In this document: positions 16,530 through 25,053 of the stretch, one piece after another
Numbering within the stretch: the first letter of the stretch is position 1
Layout of the letters: the number at the start of each line of letters is the position of its first letter
From: Clostridiales bacterium
GTDB lineage: Bacteria; Bacillota; Clostridia; Oscillospirales; CAG-272
NCBI GenBank assembly: GCA_012840355.1
Contig: DULN01000010.1
Location: forward strand, 124,001-188,000
Direction of reading: 5' to 3'
DNA length: 64,000 nucleotides
Made by a program: the position numbers and the translations under genes
Notes under the pieces: model-generated
The model's database searches: none
The model's input: only the letters and a program-made list of their open reading frames with translations
Told to the model about the DNA's origin: nothing

Positions 16530-18029
16530 TTATATGAACTTTCTTATAAGCGAGTCGAGTTGGTAGGAGTAGTTATTAAAGTAGTATCCGAGCGACGCCC
16601 GCCCGCGCACGGCGTTATAAAGCGAGCCGAGCGCGCCCTGCTCGACGATTTGGTAGCCCGACGCGAAGGCGTCCTCAAACCCGAGCGACGCCCCGCCGCG
16701 GATTAAGTCTATCATATTCAAGCTGTCGCTTTCGCGGATGACGTATTTTATCAGGTGCGTGTAAAACGCGTCGGCGATTGTGTCGCCAGAAGCTGCGAAA
16801 AACGCCGACATAAACACGCCCGCCGCCTCGATGTTCTCGTTGCCCGCGGGGGTGGAAAACGACAGCGCGCTGCCGTCGACATAAGAGTAGTATTTGCTTT
16901 GCGCCTCGTCGAATTTGGGCAGCGGCAGAACGCCCCAGTTTTTCTTCATGTTTTTAAACCACTCAAGCGTCTCAAGCGGGGCGACGAGGAAAGCGGCGCC
17001 GCCTTCATAAAAGGCGATGGGGGCGTCCGATACTGGGATATGTTCGACGCTGCCGAGCAGCATCACGTCGGGCGCGAAAAATTCCTTTATTTTCTCCACC
17101 ACGGCGCCCGCGCGCTCGGTGCCGAACGCGGCGGAAAGCGCGCCGTCGGAACCGGGCGAAAACAGCTTTTCGCCCGACGCGGCGTAGAGCGCCGAAACAA
17201 GCGTCCTCGGGTCCGCCGCCGACGCGACGCCGTATGTGCCGTCGGCGGAGCTTGCGGCGGCTCGGGCGGCGGCGAGCATGCGCTCCCATGTCCAGCCGCC
17301 GGAATAAGCGAGCCGGTAAAGGTCCCCCTCGCCCGCGGCGGCGGCAAGCTCTTTGTTGAAAAGCGCCGAGTAGAGCTTGCCCGGCTCGAGGTTCGCGTCG
17401 CCGACCACGGTGTACGCAGACCTGTAGCCGGCGGTCACCTGCGCCATGCATTCTTGGTTGAACCAGTCGGCGCCGAGGTCTAAAAAGGGCAGGGAGTTGA
17501 CCCGCAGCAGCAGCCCCGCGGCGACAAACCTGCCAAGGTCGCGCATCGGGACTGCGATGATGTCGGCGTAATATGTGCCGGCTTTTTCAGCTGCGCGCAG
17601 GTCTTCGAAAATCTGGTCCGGCGTGCCGCCTATCGTGAGTATGGTGGTGTTAAGCTTGTCCTCAACCAGCTTTTGGCGGAAGTAGCGCGCCTCGGTGACG
17701 TCGTTTATAACCTCCGACGGCGCGAAATTCTCGGGCGATGTCGACGCTATGAATATGCTTATCCCGCCAAAATCGCGGATAAATACTTTATCAAGCGCAG
17801 ACTTTGCCTTTTCTTTCGCGTCGGCGGTCGTTATGGCGGCGTATGGCTTTGTTGTATCTGCCGCCGCTGTGCCGGCGGTAGTGCCGGCGCTCTCCGAAAG
17901 GTTATCCGAAGCGGTGGTTTCGGAGCCGTCGCGTATGATTATGATTCCGCACCCCGGCAGCACTGCAGCCGAAAGCAAAAGTGCGAAAAGCACCAGCGCC
18001 GAAGCGGATCGCATAAGTTTTTTTGGCAT
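16530..18029 (-). CDS. Extracellular solute-binding lipoprotein (family 1-like), orphan
   Basis: 499-residue secreted lipoprotein resembling ABC-transporter sugar-binding proteins. The N-terminus has a basic stretch, a hydrophobic segment and a lipobox ending A-V-L-P-G-C (Cys about 27), then a Ser/Thr-rich linker. The mature part has the SBP-like A-D-I-I-A-V-P and W-T-W-E-R-M-L-A-A-A patterns, the latter typical of the hinge region in family 1 binding proteins. No permease or ATPase gene is adjacent; it follows cysS by 43 bases in the same direction. The start ATG 18027-18029 has only a weak ribosome binding site; an in-frame ATG five codons later is an alternative. Ligand unknown. Confidence 0.72.
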   Translation of the reverse strand: MPKKLMRSASALVLFALLLSAAVLPGCGIIIIRDGSETTASDNLSESAGTTAGTAAADTTKPYAAITTADAKEKAKSALDKVFIRDFGGISIFIASTSPENFAPSEVINDVTEARYFRQKLVEDKLNTTILTIGGTPDQIFEDLRAAEKAGTYYADIIAVPMRDLGRFVAAGLLLRVNSLPFLDLGADWFNQECMAQVTAGYRSAYTVVGDANLEPGKLYSALFNKELAAAAGEGDLYRLAYSGGWTWERMLAAARAAASSADGTYGVASAADPRTLVSALYAASGEKLFSPGSDGALSAAFGTERAGAVVEKIKEFFAPDVMLLGSVEHIPVSDAPIAFYEGGAAFLVAPLETLEWFKNMKKNWGVLPLPKFDEAQSKYYSYVDGSALSFSTPAGNENIEAAGVFMSAFFAASGDTIADAFYTHLIKYVIRESDSLNMIDLIRGGASLGFEDAFASGYQIVEQGALGSLYNAVRGRASLGYYFNNYSYQLDSLIRKFI

Positions 18030-18072
18030 ACCGTCATATTCCCAGAATTTTTTGCCCGCCGCGCATACGGCT

Positions 18073-19461
18073 TTATGCCCGCCGGTAGATTGTGCCTTCT
18101 TTGGTGTCGATAAGCACTATGCCGCGCGAGGCAAGCTCGGCGCGGATGCGGTCGGCCTCGGCGTAGTTTTTCGCTTTCTTAGCCTCGGCGCGCGCGGCGA
18201 CCATTGCCTCGATTTCCGCCCTCTCCTCGGGAGTAAAATCGTCGGCTGGCTTCTCTTCGGGTAGCTCGTCGAGGCTAAGCCCGAACACCTTATCCATCTT
18301 TAGCGCGGCATTGTAGACGTCGTCGCTCTTCGGCTCGCTGCGCACCATGTTCCACAGCACGCCGAGCGCGCGCGGGATGTTGAGGTCGTCGCCGACCGCG
18401 TCGTAAAACTCGCGGATATAGCTTTCTGTATCAACCTTCGCGCCGCCGCCCTTATGCGATGCGAGCGCGCCGCGCAGGTTTGCGAGCGATTTTTTCGCGG
18501 AGTCAAGGCCCGAGAAGGTGAAGTTGAGCTTTTGGCGGTAATGCGCGTTGAGGCAGAAATAGCGGAAGTCGAGCGGCTCGTACCCGCGCTCGGCTAGCTC
18601 GTCGAGGGTGTATACGTTGCCGAGCGATTTTGACATCTTCCCGCCGTCGACGAGCATGAACTCGCCGTGCATCCAGAATTTCGCGGCGGGATGGCCAAAG
18701 ACGCCGCAAGTCTGCGCTATTTCGTTTTCGTGATGAATCGGTATATGGTCGACGCCGCCGGTATGGATGTCAAAATACTCGCCGAGGTATTTATACCCCA
18801 TCGCCGAGCACTCGATGTGCCAGCCCGGATAGCCCATGCCCCAGGGCGACGGCCACTGCATTATGTGTTCTTTCGGCGCTTTAATCCATACCGTAAAGTC
18901 GGCGGGATGCCGCTTTTCGGGGTTCACCTCGACCCGCGCGCCAGCCTGCTGTTCCTCGAGCTTTATTCCAGACAGCATACCGTACTCGGGGAACTTGCTG
19001 ATGTCGTAGTAGATGCCGTCGGAAGTCTCGTAAGCCCTGCCGCGCTCAACGAGCTTTTTAACAAAGTCAATCATGTCGTCGATATGCTCGGTCGCGCGGG
19101 CGATGACCTCGGGCTTGCCGATGTTAAGCCTCTCGATGTCGCGCATGAAAGCCTTTGTGTAATACTCGGCGATCTCCCAAGGTGACTTCTTTTGCTCGCG
19201 CGCAGCTTTGACGATTTTGTCCTCGCCCTCGTCGGCGTCTGAGACCAGGTGGCCGACGTCGGTGATGTTCATGACGTGGTAAAGCCCGAACCCATGCAGG
19301 GCAAGCGACCTGCGGAGGATATCCATAAAGATATATGTGCGCAGGTTGCCTATATGGGCGTAGTTATACACCGTCGGGCCGCAGGTATAAATGCGCGCGG
19401 TGTTGCCTTCCAGCGGGGCGAACTCCTCTTTTGTGCGTGTGAGCGTGTTGTAAAGTTTCAT
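18073..19461 (-). CDS. cysS: Cysteinyl-tRNA synthetase
   Basis: Class I synthetase charging tRNA-Cys. The N-terminus carries Y-T-C-G-P-T-V-Y with zinc ligand Cys28, the HIGH-type motif H-I-G-N (36-39) and, around residue 272, the K-M-S-K-S motif in [10 protein letters not shown]. Further zinc ligands lie in W-H-I-E-C-S-A-M. 462 residues is a normal length. It lies downstream of cysE, a frequent Firmicutes pairing; no T-box leader was found in the 188-base gap between them, which is AT-rich and holds a 17-base tandem repeat. Confidence 0.97.
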   Translation of the reverse strand: MKLYNTLTRTKEEFAPLEGNTARIYTCGPTVYNYAHIGNLRTYIFMDILRRSLALHGFGLYHVMNITDVGHLVSDADEGEDKIVKAAREQKKSPWEIAEYYTKAFMRDIERLNIGKPEVIARATEHIDDMIDFVKKLVERGRAYETSDGIYYDISKFPEYGMLSGIKLEEQQAGARVEVNPEKRHPADFTVWIKAPKEHIMQWPSPWGMGYPGWHIECSAMGYKYLGEYFDIHTGGVDHIPIHHENEIAQTCGVFGHPAAKFWMHGEFMLVDGGKMSKSLGNVYTLDELAERGYEPLDFRYFCLNAHYRQKLNFTFSGLDSAKKSLANLRGALASHKGGGAKVDTESYIREFYDAVGDDLNIPRALGVLWNMVRSEPKSDDVYNAALKMDKVFGLSLDELPEEKPADDFTPEERAEIEAMVAARAEAKKAKNYAEADRIRAELASRGIVLIDTKEGTIYRRA

Positions 19462-19573
19462 GATATACCTTGCTTGATATCCTAAAAATTTGCTCGTTCT
19501 CTCGCTATATAAAATAATATAATATAATAACCGGGTTAAGATATAGTGCTTTATATAAGCACCTTTGATTATG

Positions 19574-19606
19574 TTTTAGTTTTACTTTACTTTTAGTTTT
19601 ACTTTA
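19574..19606. repeat. Two tandem copies of a 16-base AT-rich unit
   Basis: TTTTAGTTTTACTTTA occurs at 19574-19589 and again at 19591-19606, separated by a single C. It lies in the cysE-cysS gap, next to an inverted repeat GTGCTT/AAGCAC (about 19538-19554). Function unknown; it may be slippage-derived. Confidence 0.7.
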
Positions 19607-19649
19607 TATTTATATGGTAACGCTCGTGCACGAACGTGACGCGCGGGTT

Positions 19650-20342
19650 TTATTTTTTGTCTGCCTCATCGATAAGGCGCATGAGCTTTTCTTCAAGTTG
19701 GTCGATTCTTTTGCGTATCGCGCAGATTTCCTGAGAAATCGGGTCGGGGATATGCACCTGGTCGAGGTCGGCGTGCGCAACGCGGACGTTGTCGCGCCGG
19801 ACGACGCGCGCCGGGATTCCGACCGCGGTGGAGTTCGGCGGTATGTCCATAAGCACGACCGCGCCGGCGGCAATTTTCGAGTTGTCGCCAATCGTAATCG
19901 GCCCGAGTATCTTCGCGCCGGCGCCGACCATCACGTTGTTGCCGAGCGTGGGGTGGCGCTTGCCGGTATCCTTTCCGGTGCCGCCGAGCGTCGCGCCCTG
20001 GTAAATCGTGCAGTTGTCGCCGATAATCGTTGTCTCGCCGATGACGACGCCGCTGCCGTGGTCTATAAACAGCCCTCGCCCGATGACGGCGCCGGGATGA
20101 ATCTCAATGCCCGTAAAAAACCTTGCTGTCTGGCTGATTGCGCGCGCGGCGAAGGTGTGCCCGCGCACATGCAGCGCGTGTGCGACGCGGTACGCAAGCA
20201 CCGCGTGGAACCCGGAGTAGAGCAAAGCCACCTCCGCGTTGCTCTTTGCGGCGGGGTCGCGCTCGCGGATGGAGTCGAGTTCAGCTATTATAGAGTCATA
20301 AATTCCAAGCAGTTTGCGGTAATAGTAGTCGAGAATCGGCAC
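19650..20342 (-). CDS. cysE: Serine O-acetyltransferase
   Basis: Makes O-acetylserine from serine and acetyl-CoA, the entry step of cysteine synthesis. The C-terminal half is a left-handed beta-helix of hexapeptide repeats with the conserved D-H-G-S-G-V-V-I-G-E-T catalytic region and G-x-x-K-R-H-P-T-L-G block. The start is placed at the GTG 20340-20342: the SD sequence GGAGG (20351-20355) is eight bases upstream, while the GTG three codons earlier overlaps it. About 230 residues. Transcribed from a promoter at 20390-20418 and probably co-transcribed with cysS. Confidence 0.94.
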   Translation of the reverse strand: MPILDYYYRKLLGIYDSIIAELDSIRERDPAAKSNAEVALLYSGFHAVLAYRVAHALHVRGHTFAARAISQTARFFTGIEIHPGAVIGRGLFIDHGSGVVIGETTIIGDNCTIYQGATLGGTGKDTGKRHPTLGNNVMVGAGAKILGPITIGDNSKIAAGAVVLMDIPPNSTAVGIPARVVRRDNVRVAHADLDQVHIPDPISQEICAIRKRIDQLEEKLMRLIDEADKK

Positions 20343-20389
20343 TGCCGCCACCTCCGGTTACATTCTAGCATAAAATACCTCATTCTTAT

Positions 20390-20418
20390 ATTATATTCTA
20401 CAAGAATTGTTTTGTAAA
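20390..20418 (-). promoter_or_regulatory. Sigma-A promoter of cysE-cysS
   Basis: Minus strand TTTACA (20413-20418), 17 bases, TATAAT (20390-20395). Confidence 0.85.
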
Positions 20419-20474
20419 TACGGAATTTATTAAGCCGTAGCAAACATATTTGAAAAAATGCGTCGTTTTGGTCT

Positions 20475-20513
20475 AAAACAGAGCCGCCGCCAAGCTTTTA
20501 GCCGGCGGCGGTT
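20475..20513 (-). terminator. Terminator after the activase-related gene
   Basis: Minus-strand stem CCGCCGCC / GGCGGCGG (20504-20511 with 20484-20491) and a loop of about 12 bases, followed by CTCTGTTTTAG. It lies directly after the stop of the gene ending at 20514. Confidence 0.7.
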
Positions 20514-21902
20514 TTATACTGCGGACTGTGCGACGCTTGCCGCGGGCGCGCCCGGAATCGCGGTGCGCAGCTCGCTTTCGGCTTCGCGCGCGGGGGAAGG
20601 CTCGGCGCCCTGAGAGCGCTCCTGCTCTCGCGCGACGGCAAGCATCAGCTTTATTCGGTTTTCTTGGTTGACGCGCGTCGCGCCGGGGTCGTAATCTATC
20701 GGCACTATGTTCGCGCGCGGGTCGATTTGGCGGATTTTCCGCACCATGCCTTTACCGACGATATGGTTCGGCAGGCACCCGAACGGCTGCGTGCAGACGA
20801 TGTTGGGGTAGCCCGCCTCGACAAGCTCTAGCATCTCGGCGGTGAGAAGCCACCCTTCCCCCATCTTGCTGCCGTAGCCTATGACGCCGGAAACAAGGCT
20901 CTTTTTATGCTCGTACGAGGCGGGCAGCTTAAACTGCGGGAACTTTTCGAGCGTGTCGAGCATCACCCGCTCCATTTTCGTCAGGTACTTATAAAGCGCT
21001 AAAACCACCGCGTATTTAATTTTGCTGCCGCCGTAGAGCTTTATATCCTCAAGCCGGTTGTCGACTTTGAAAAGTAGGAAGCTCAAGAGCCCCGGCACCA
21101 TGACTTCGCAGTCTTGGCTGCGCAAAAAATCCTCAAGGTTGTTGTTGCCAAGGCTTGAGTATTTGACGTATATCTCGCCGACGACGCCGACGCGCGTTAT
21201 GTCCCTGTGCCGCACAGGGATTTTCGCAAATTCCGCGGCAATCCTCTCGAGGTTCGGCGCAAACTCGCCGAGCTTATACCCGCGGTTTTTGGCAAGCTCC
21301 GCCGAAAGCTCGGCGACCAGCCGCTCTACAGCGGCGTCTGTCTCGCCGGCGTTTACCTCATAGGGCAAGACCTGGTTGCGGAGCAGCATCATCATGTCGC
21401 CGTAGACGACGCCGGCGACGAGCTTTCTTATCATCGGCAGCGTGAGGTGGAAGCCGCTGCAGCCCTCAAGCCCCGAGAGGTTGAGCGAAATCACCGGCAC
21501 ATAGCCGTATCCCGCCTTGACGAGCGCTTTGCGGAGCAGGTGTATGTAGTTTGACGCGCGGCAGCCGCCGCCCGTCTGCGTTATCATCAGCGCGGTGCGC
21601 TCGGGGTCGTATTTCCCGCTGCCGAGCGCGTCTATCATCTGCCCGATGACGAGCAGCGCGGGGTAGCATGTGTCGTTATGTACATACTTTAAGCCTTCGT
21701 CGACTACCGCCCTGCTTGAGTTTGTAAGAAGCTCTACCTTGTAGCCGTAGCTGACAAACACGTTTTTCAGCAGGGTGAAATGTATCGGCGCCATGTTGGG
21801 GATGAGAATCGTGTGGGTCTTTTTCATCTGGGGCGTAAAGTCGACGTTGCCGTATTTGTTCAGCGTAACTTCGCGCGAGTTTATGACTGCTTTTTTCTTC
21901 AT
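20514..21902 (-). CDS. Acyl-CoA dehydratase activase-related protein, C-terminal partner (2-hydroxyacyl-CoA dehydratase-like)
   Basis: 462-residue protein that corresponds to the C-terminal part of the roughly 1400-residue activase-related proteins of Clostridia. Visible motifs include I-P-N-M-A-P-I-H-F, Y-V-H-N-D-T-C-Y-P-A (a cysteine-containing block like the D-component-like domain), T-Q-T-G-G-G-C-R-A-S-N-Y and C-T-Q-P-F-G-C-L-P-N-H. The cysteines suggest Fe-S binding. A low-complexity tail of about 40 residues follows. It starts 47 bases after the stop of the gene for the N-terminal part, with a weak ribosome binding site. The precise reaction of this family is not established; a role in Fe-S or CoA-linked radical chemistry is inference. 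Confidence 0.8.
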   Translation of the reverse strand: MKKKAVINSREVTLNKYGNVDFTPQMKKTHTILIPNMAPIHFTLLKNVFVSYGYKVELLTNSSRAVVDEGLKYVHNDTCYPALLVIGQMIDALGSGKYDPERTALMITQTGGGCRASNYIHLLRKALVKAGYGYVPVISLNLSGLEGCSGFHLTLPMIRKLVAGVVYGDMMMLLRNQVLPYEVNAGETDAAVERLVAELSAELAKNRGYKLGEFAPNLERIAAEFAKIPVRHRDITRVGVVGEIYVKYSSLGNNNLEDFLRSQDCEVMVPGLLSFLLFKVDNRLEDIKLYGGSKIKYAVVLALYKYLTKMERVMLDTLEKFPQFKLPASYEHKKSLVSGVIGYGSKMGEGWLLTAEMLELVEAGYPNIVCTQPFGCLPNHIVGKGMVRKIRQIDPRANIVPIDYDPGATRVNQENRIKLMLAVAREQERSQGAEPSPAREAESELRTAIPGAPAASVAQSAV

Positions 21903-21949
21903 GGTCTTTTTACCAGCCGGTTTGGATAAAAAAACTTCGCATCGCCGGT

Positions 21950-24900
21950 TTAGTCAAGCGCGGCGAAAAGGCTGCGCAGCCTGATTTTCACGGCTCCGAG
22001 ATTAGTTATCTCGTCGATTTTTATCTGCGTGTATATTTTGCCGGCGCGCTCGAGTATAGCGCGCACCTCGTCTGTGGTAATCGCGTCGACGCCGCAGCCG
22101 AAGGACACGAGCTGCACGAGGTCGACGTCGGGGTGCTCGGTCGCGAACTTCGCCGCAGCGTACAGCCGCGAGTGGTACGTCCATTGGTTGAGCACGCCAA
22201 CCTTGAACTTCGGCACCATCCAGCTTACGGCGTCCTCGGTCACCACGACGGCGCCGAGCGATGTGACGAGCCGGTCGATGCCGTGGTTTATCTCCGGGTC
22301 GACGTGGTACGGCCTGCCGGCAAGGATAATAATGCGCTTGCCGCGCTTTCTCGCCGAATCGATGAGGTTTTTGCCGTACTCGCGGATGCGTTTCATATGC
22401 GCCTTATACTCGGCGTAGCCGGCGCGCACCGCGTCGCGCGCCTCGGCGTCGGTGATGTCGGGGAAGTACTTGCGCATCGCCGCGGCGAACTTCTTCTCGA
22501 AATCGCGCGGGCGGTGGATGCCGAAATACTCGCTGATAAACGTCTTGCCTCGCAAATCTGGCACATTCGCGCCGATTACCTCAGGGTAGTACGCCACGAC
22601 GGGGCAGTTGTAATGGTTGTCGCCCAGCCCCTCGTCGACGTTATAGGTAAGGCATGGGTAAAAAATTGTGTCCACGCCCTGCGAGAGCAGCCACTCGATG
22701 TGCCCGTGCATGAGCTTCGCGGGGAAGCATACGGTGTCGGACGGTATCGTGAGCTGCCCGATAAGGTAAATGTTCCTGCTCGACGGCGGCGAGACCACGA
22801 CCTCAAACCCGAGCTTTGTCAAAATAGTGTGCCAAAACGGCAAAAGCTCGTACATGTTGAGGCCAAAAGGTATGCCAATCCTGCCGCGGCGCGCGGGAGC
22901 CTGCGGCTTTTTCTCCGCATACTCTAGCAGCAGCCCGAGCTTATACTCGTACATGTCGTCTCGCTTTTCTTCCTCGGTATGCTGTGCGCCCGCGACCGGG
23001 CGGTCGCAGCGGTTGCCGCCGATGAATTTGCCTCGCGTGCGCTCGCTGCCGCCGAAGGTGTTGACTGTCAGCCGGCAGTTGTTGCCGCAAAGCCCGCATG
23101 TCACCGCGCGGACCTCGTGCGTGAAAATTTTCAGCTCTTCGGCGGTGATAATCTCCGAGCGGTCTGTGGGTTTCGACTTGCTTTTTGCGTACAGCGCTGC
23201 GCCGTACGCGCCCATGAGGCCCGATATGTCGGGCCGCACGACGTCTCTTCCTATCTCCTGCTCGAAAGCGCGCAGCACCGCGTCGTTGTAAAACGTGCCG
23301 CCCTGCACGACGATGTTTTTGCCCATCGCCTCGTCGATAGTTGCCGCCGAAACGCGGATAACTTTGTAAAGCGCATTTTTAACGACAGAAATCGAAAGCC
23401 CCGCCGAGATGTTTTCAATCGAGGCGCCGTCCTTTTGCGACTGCTTGACCGACGAGTTCATGAACACCGTGCAGCGCGAGCCGAGGTCGACCGGGCGGTC
23501 GGCGAAAAGCCCGAGCCGGGCGAAATCCTCCACCGAGTAGCCCAGCGCGCCAGCGAAAGACTGCAGGAACGAGCCGCAGCCCGACGAGCACGCCTCGTTA
23601 AGGAAGATATTGTCGATAGCTCCGTTTCTGATTCGGAAGCATTTTATGTCCTGCCCGCCGATGTCGATGATAAAGTCGACGCCGGGCAAAAACTGTTTTG
23701 CCGCGGTAAAGTGCGCGACGGTCTCGACGATTCCGTAGTCGAACTTGAAAGCGCCGCGGATTATCTCCTCGCCGTAGCCGGTCACTGCGGACGATATTAT
23801 ATGTATGTTCGGGAACTTTTCGTATATGTCGGAAAGAAACTCCCAAACAAGCGCCACCGGGTTGCCGGAGTTGGGCCGGTAGTCGGTGTAAAGCAGCGCG
23901 CCGCTCTCGTCGGTCAGCGCGAGTTTCACGGTGGTCGAGCCGGCGTCGACGCCGAGATACGCCCCGCCGCTGTATGTTTCGGGCGAGGGGTTGCGCGGCA
24001 CTTTTGCCTTCGAGTGGCGCGCGGCAAACTCGTCGTATTCCTCTTTTGAGCTAAAAAGCCTTCGCGCGGGGATATACGCCTCGACGGATTTGCGCGCCTT
24101 GATTGCACTAATAAGCTCGGGTATCGTCATGCCTACGCTGCCGGGAGCCGACGCGCCCGAGGCAAGCTCGGCGGCGCCTATCGCGACAAAGTAAAGCGAG
24201 TCGTCTGGGCATACGCCGCTTATGCCAAGAACCTTGTCGAAGCTTTTTCTAAGCTCGGACAGGAAGGTAAGCGGCCCGCCGAGGTAAACTACCTTGCCTT
24301 CGATTTTGCGGCCCTGCGCGAGGCCCGCTATCGTTTGGTTTACTACCGCGTAAAAGATGCTCGCGGCGACGTCCGGTATGCGCGCGCCCTGGTTTAGGAG
24401 CGGCTGTATGTCCGATTTCGCAAAGACGCCGCAGCGGGAGGCGACAGTGTAGATTTTCTCGTGCTTTTCCGCCTCGGCATTTAGCTCGTCGGGAGAAAGC
24501 CCGAGCAGCGTTGCCATCTGGTCGATAAACGCTCCGGTGCCGCCCGCGCACGAGCCGTTCATGCGCACTTCCATGCCCGCGCCTGTCGGATTGCCGGCCG
24601 TGTCTTTGTCGGTTAAAAACAGGATTTTCGCGTCCTCGCCGCCAAGCTCGATGACCACGTCGGCGTCGGGCACAAGGCGCAGCGTCGCGACCCGCGTTGC
24701 GTATACCTCCTGCACGAACGGGATGCCGACGTGCTCGGCGAAGCCCATGCCCGCCGAGCCGGACACGCAAACGTCAAACCGCTCGTCCTCGCCAGCGCCA
24801 AGCTCCCGCCCGAGCCGCTCGAGCAGCGCGATGACTTTCTCGGCGACCGCGGAATAGTGGCGTTCGTACGATTTATATATGATATTTTTATCTTTATCGT

Positions 24901-24955
24901 TGTCGAGCACGACGCATTTGAGCGTCGTCGAACCGACGTCAAGCCCTATCTTCAT
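21950..24955 (-). CDS. Acyl-CoA dehydratase activase, tandem BadF/BadG domains plus DUF2229
   Basis: 1001-residue protein with two ASKHA-fold BadF/BadG/BcrA/BcrD ATPase domains and a DUF2229 domain. First domain: G-L-D-V-G-S-T-T-L-K at the N-terminus, G-S-C-A-G-G-T-G and S-R-C-G-V-F. Second domain: G-V-D-A-G-S-T-T-V-K, E-A-C-S-S-G-C-G-S-F and S-R-C-T-V-F-M-N-S, the cysteines that bridge an Fe-S cluster in HgdC-type activators. DUF2229 begins around G-I-P-F-G-L-N-M-Y-E. Activators of this type use ATP to inject an electron into 2-hydroxyacyl-CoA dehydratases. The ATG 24953-24955 fits the family N-terminus; it lies seven bases after a TATAAT, so the mRNA is probably leaderless. Confidence 0.9.
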   Translation of the reverse strand: MKIGLDVGSTTLKCVVLDNDKDKNIIYKSYERHYSAVAEKVIALLERLGRELGAGEDERFDVCVSGSAGMGFAEHVGIPFVQEVYATRVATLRLVPDADVVIELGGEDAKILFLTDKDTAGNPTGAGMEVRMNGSCAGGTGAFIDQMATLLGLSPDELNAEAEKHEKIYTVASRCGVFAKSDIQPLLNQGARIPDVAASIFYAVVNQTIAGLAQGRKIEGKVVYLGGPLTFLSELRKSFDKVLGISGVCPDDSLYFVAIGAAELASGASAPGSVGMTIPELISAIKARKSVEAYIPARRLFSSKEEYDEFAARHSKAKVPRNPSPETYSGGAYLGVDAGSTTVKLALTDESGALLYTDYRPNSGNPVALVWEFLSDIYEKFPNIHIISSAVTGYGEEIIRGAFKFDYGIVETVAHFTAAKQFLPGVDFIIDIGGQDIKCFRIRNGAIDNIFLNEACSSGCGSFLQSFAGALGYSVEDFARLGLFADRPVDLGSRCTVFMNSSVKQSQKDGASIENISAGLSISVVKNALYKVIRVSAATIDEAMGKNIVVQGGTFYNDAVLRAFEQEIGRDVVRPDISGLMGAYGAALYAKSKSKPTDRSEIITAEELKIFTHEVRAVTCGLCGNNCRLTVNTFGGSERTRGKFIGGNRCDRPVAGAQHTEEEKRDDMYEYKLGLLLEYAEKKPQAPARRGRIGIPFGLNMYELLPFWHTILTKLGFEVVVSPPSSRNIYLIGQLTIPSDTVCFPAKLMHGHIEWLLSQGVDTIFYPCLTYNVDEGLGDNHYNCPVVAYYPEVIGANVPDLRGKTFISEYFGIHRPRDFEKKFAAAMRKYFPDITDAEARDAVRAGYAEYKAHMKRIREYGKNLIDSARKRGKRIIILAGRPYHVDPEINHGIDRLVTSLGAVVVTEDAVSWMVPKFKVGVLNQWTYHSRLYAAAKFATEHPDVDLVQLVSFGCGVDAITTDEVRAILERAGKIYTQIKIDEITNLGAVKIRLRSLFAALD

Positions 24956-24962
24956 ACAGTCG

Positions 24963-24971
24963 ATTATAGCA
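24963..24971 (-). promoter_or_regulatory. Extended -10 promoter of the activase gene, leaderless geometry
   Basis: Minus strand TGC-TATAAT (-10 at 24963-24968). The -35 region at about 24986-24993 is poor (AACAAA or GCAACA), which an extended -10 can compensate. The predicted start lies zero to one base before the ATG. Confidence 0.65.
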
Positions 24972-25053
24972 CGGTTTTGTGAATTTTTGTTGCGAAAAAA
25001 GAAAGCTAAATAAAAATTCGGACAAATTCCGAGTTGAAATTTCAAGCAACACC

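Noticed and set aside
19538..19556. Intrinsic terminator after cysE
   Set aside because: The GTGCTT/AAGCAC hairpin is short, AT-rich and has no T run in the direction of transcription.
19462..19649. T-box riboswitch before cysS
   Set aside because: No TGGNACCGCG-type sequence, antiterminator or specifier stem was found in the cysE-cysS gap or before cysE.
21903..21949. Single frameshift joining the two activase genes
   Set aside because: The first frame ends with a normal stop after a complete-looking domain and the second has its own ATG; no single-base change near the junction obviously restores one chain.
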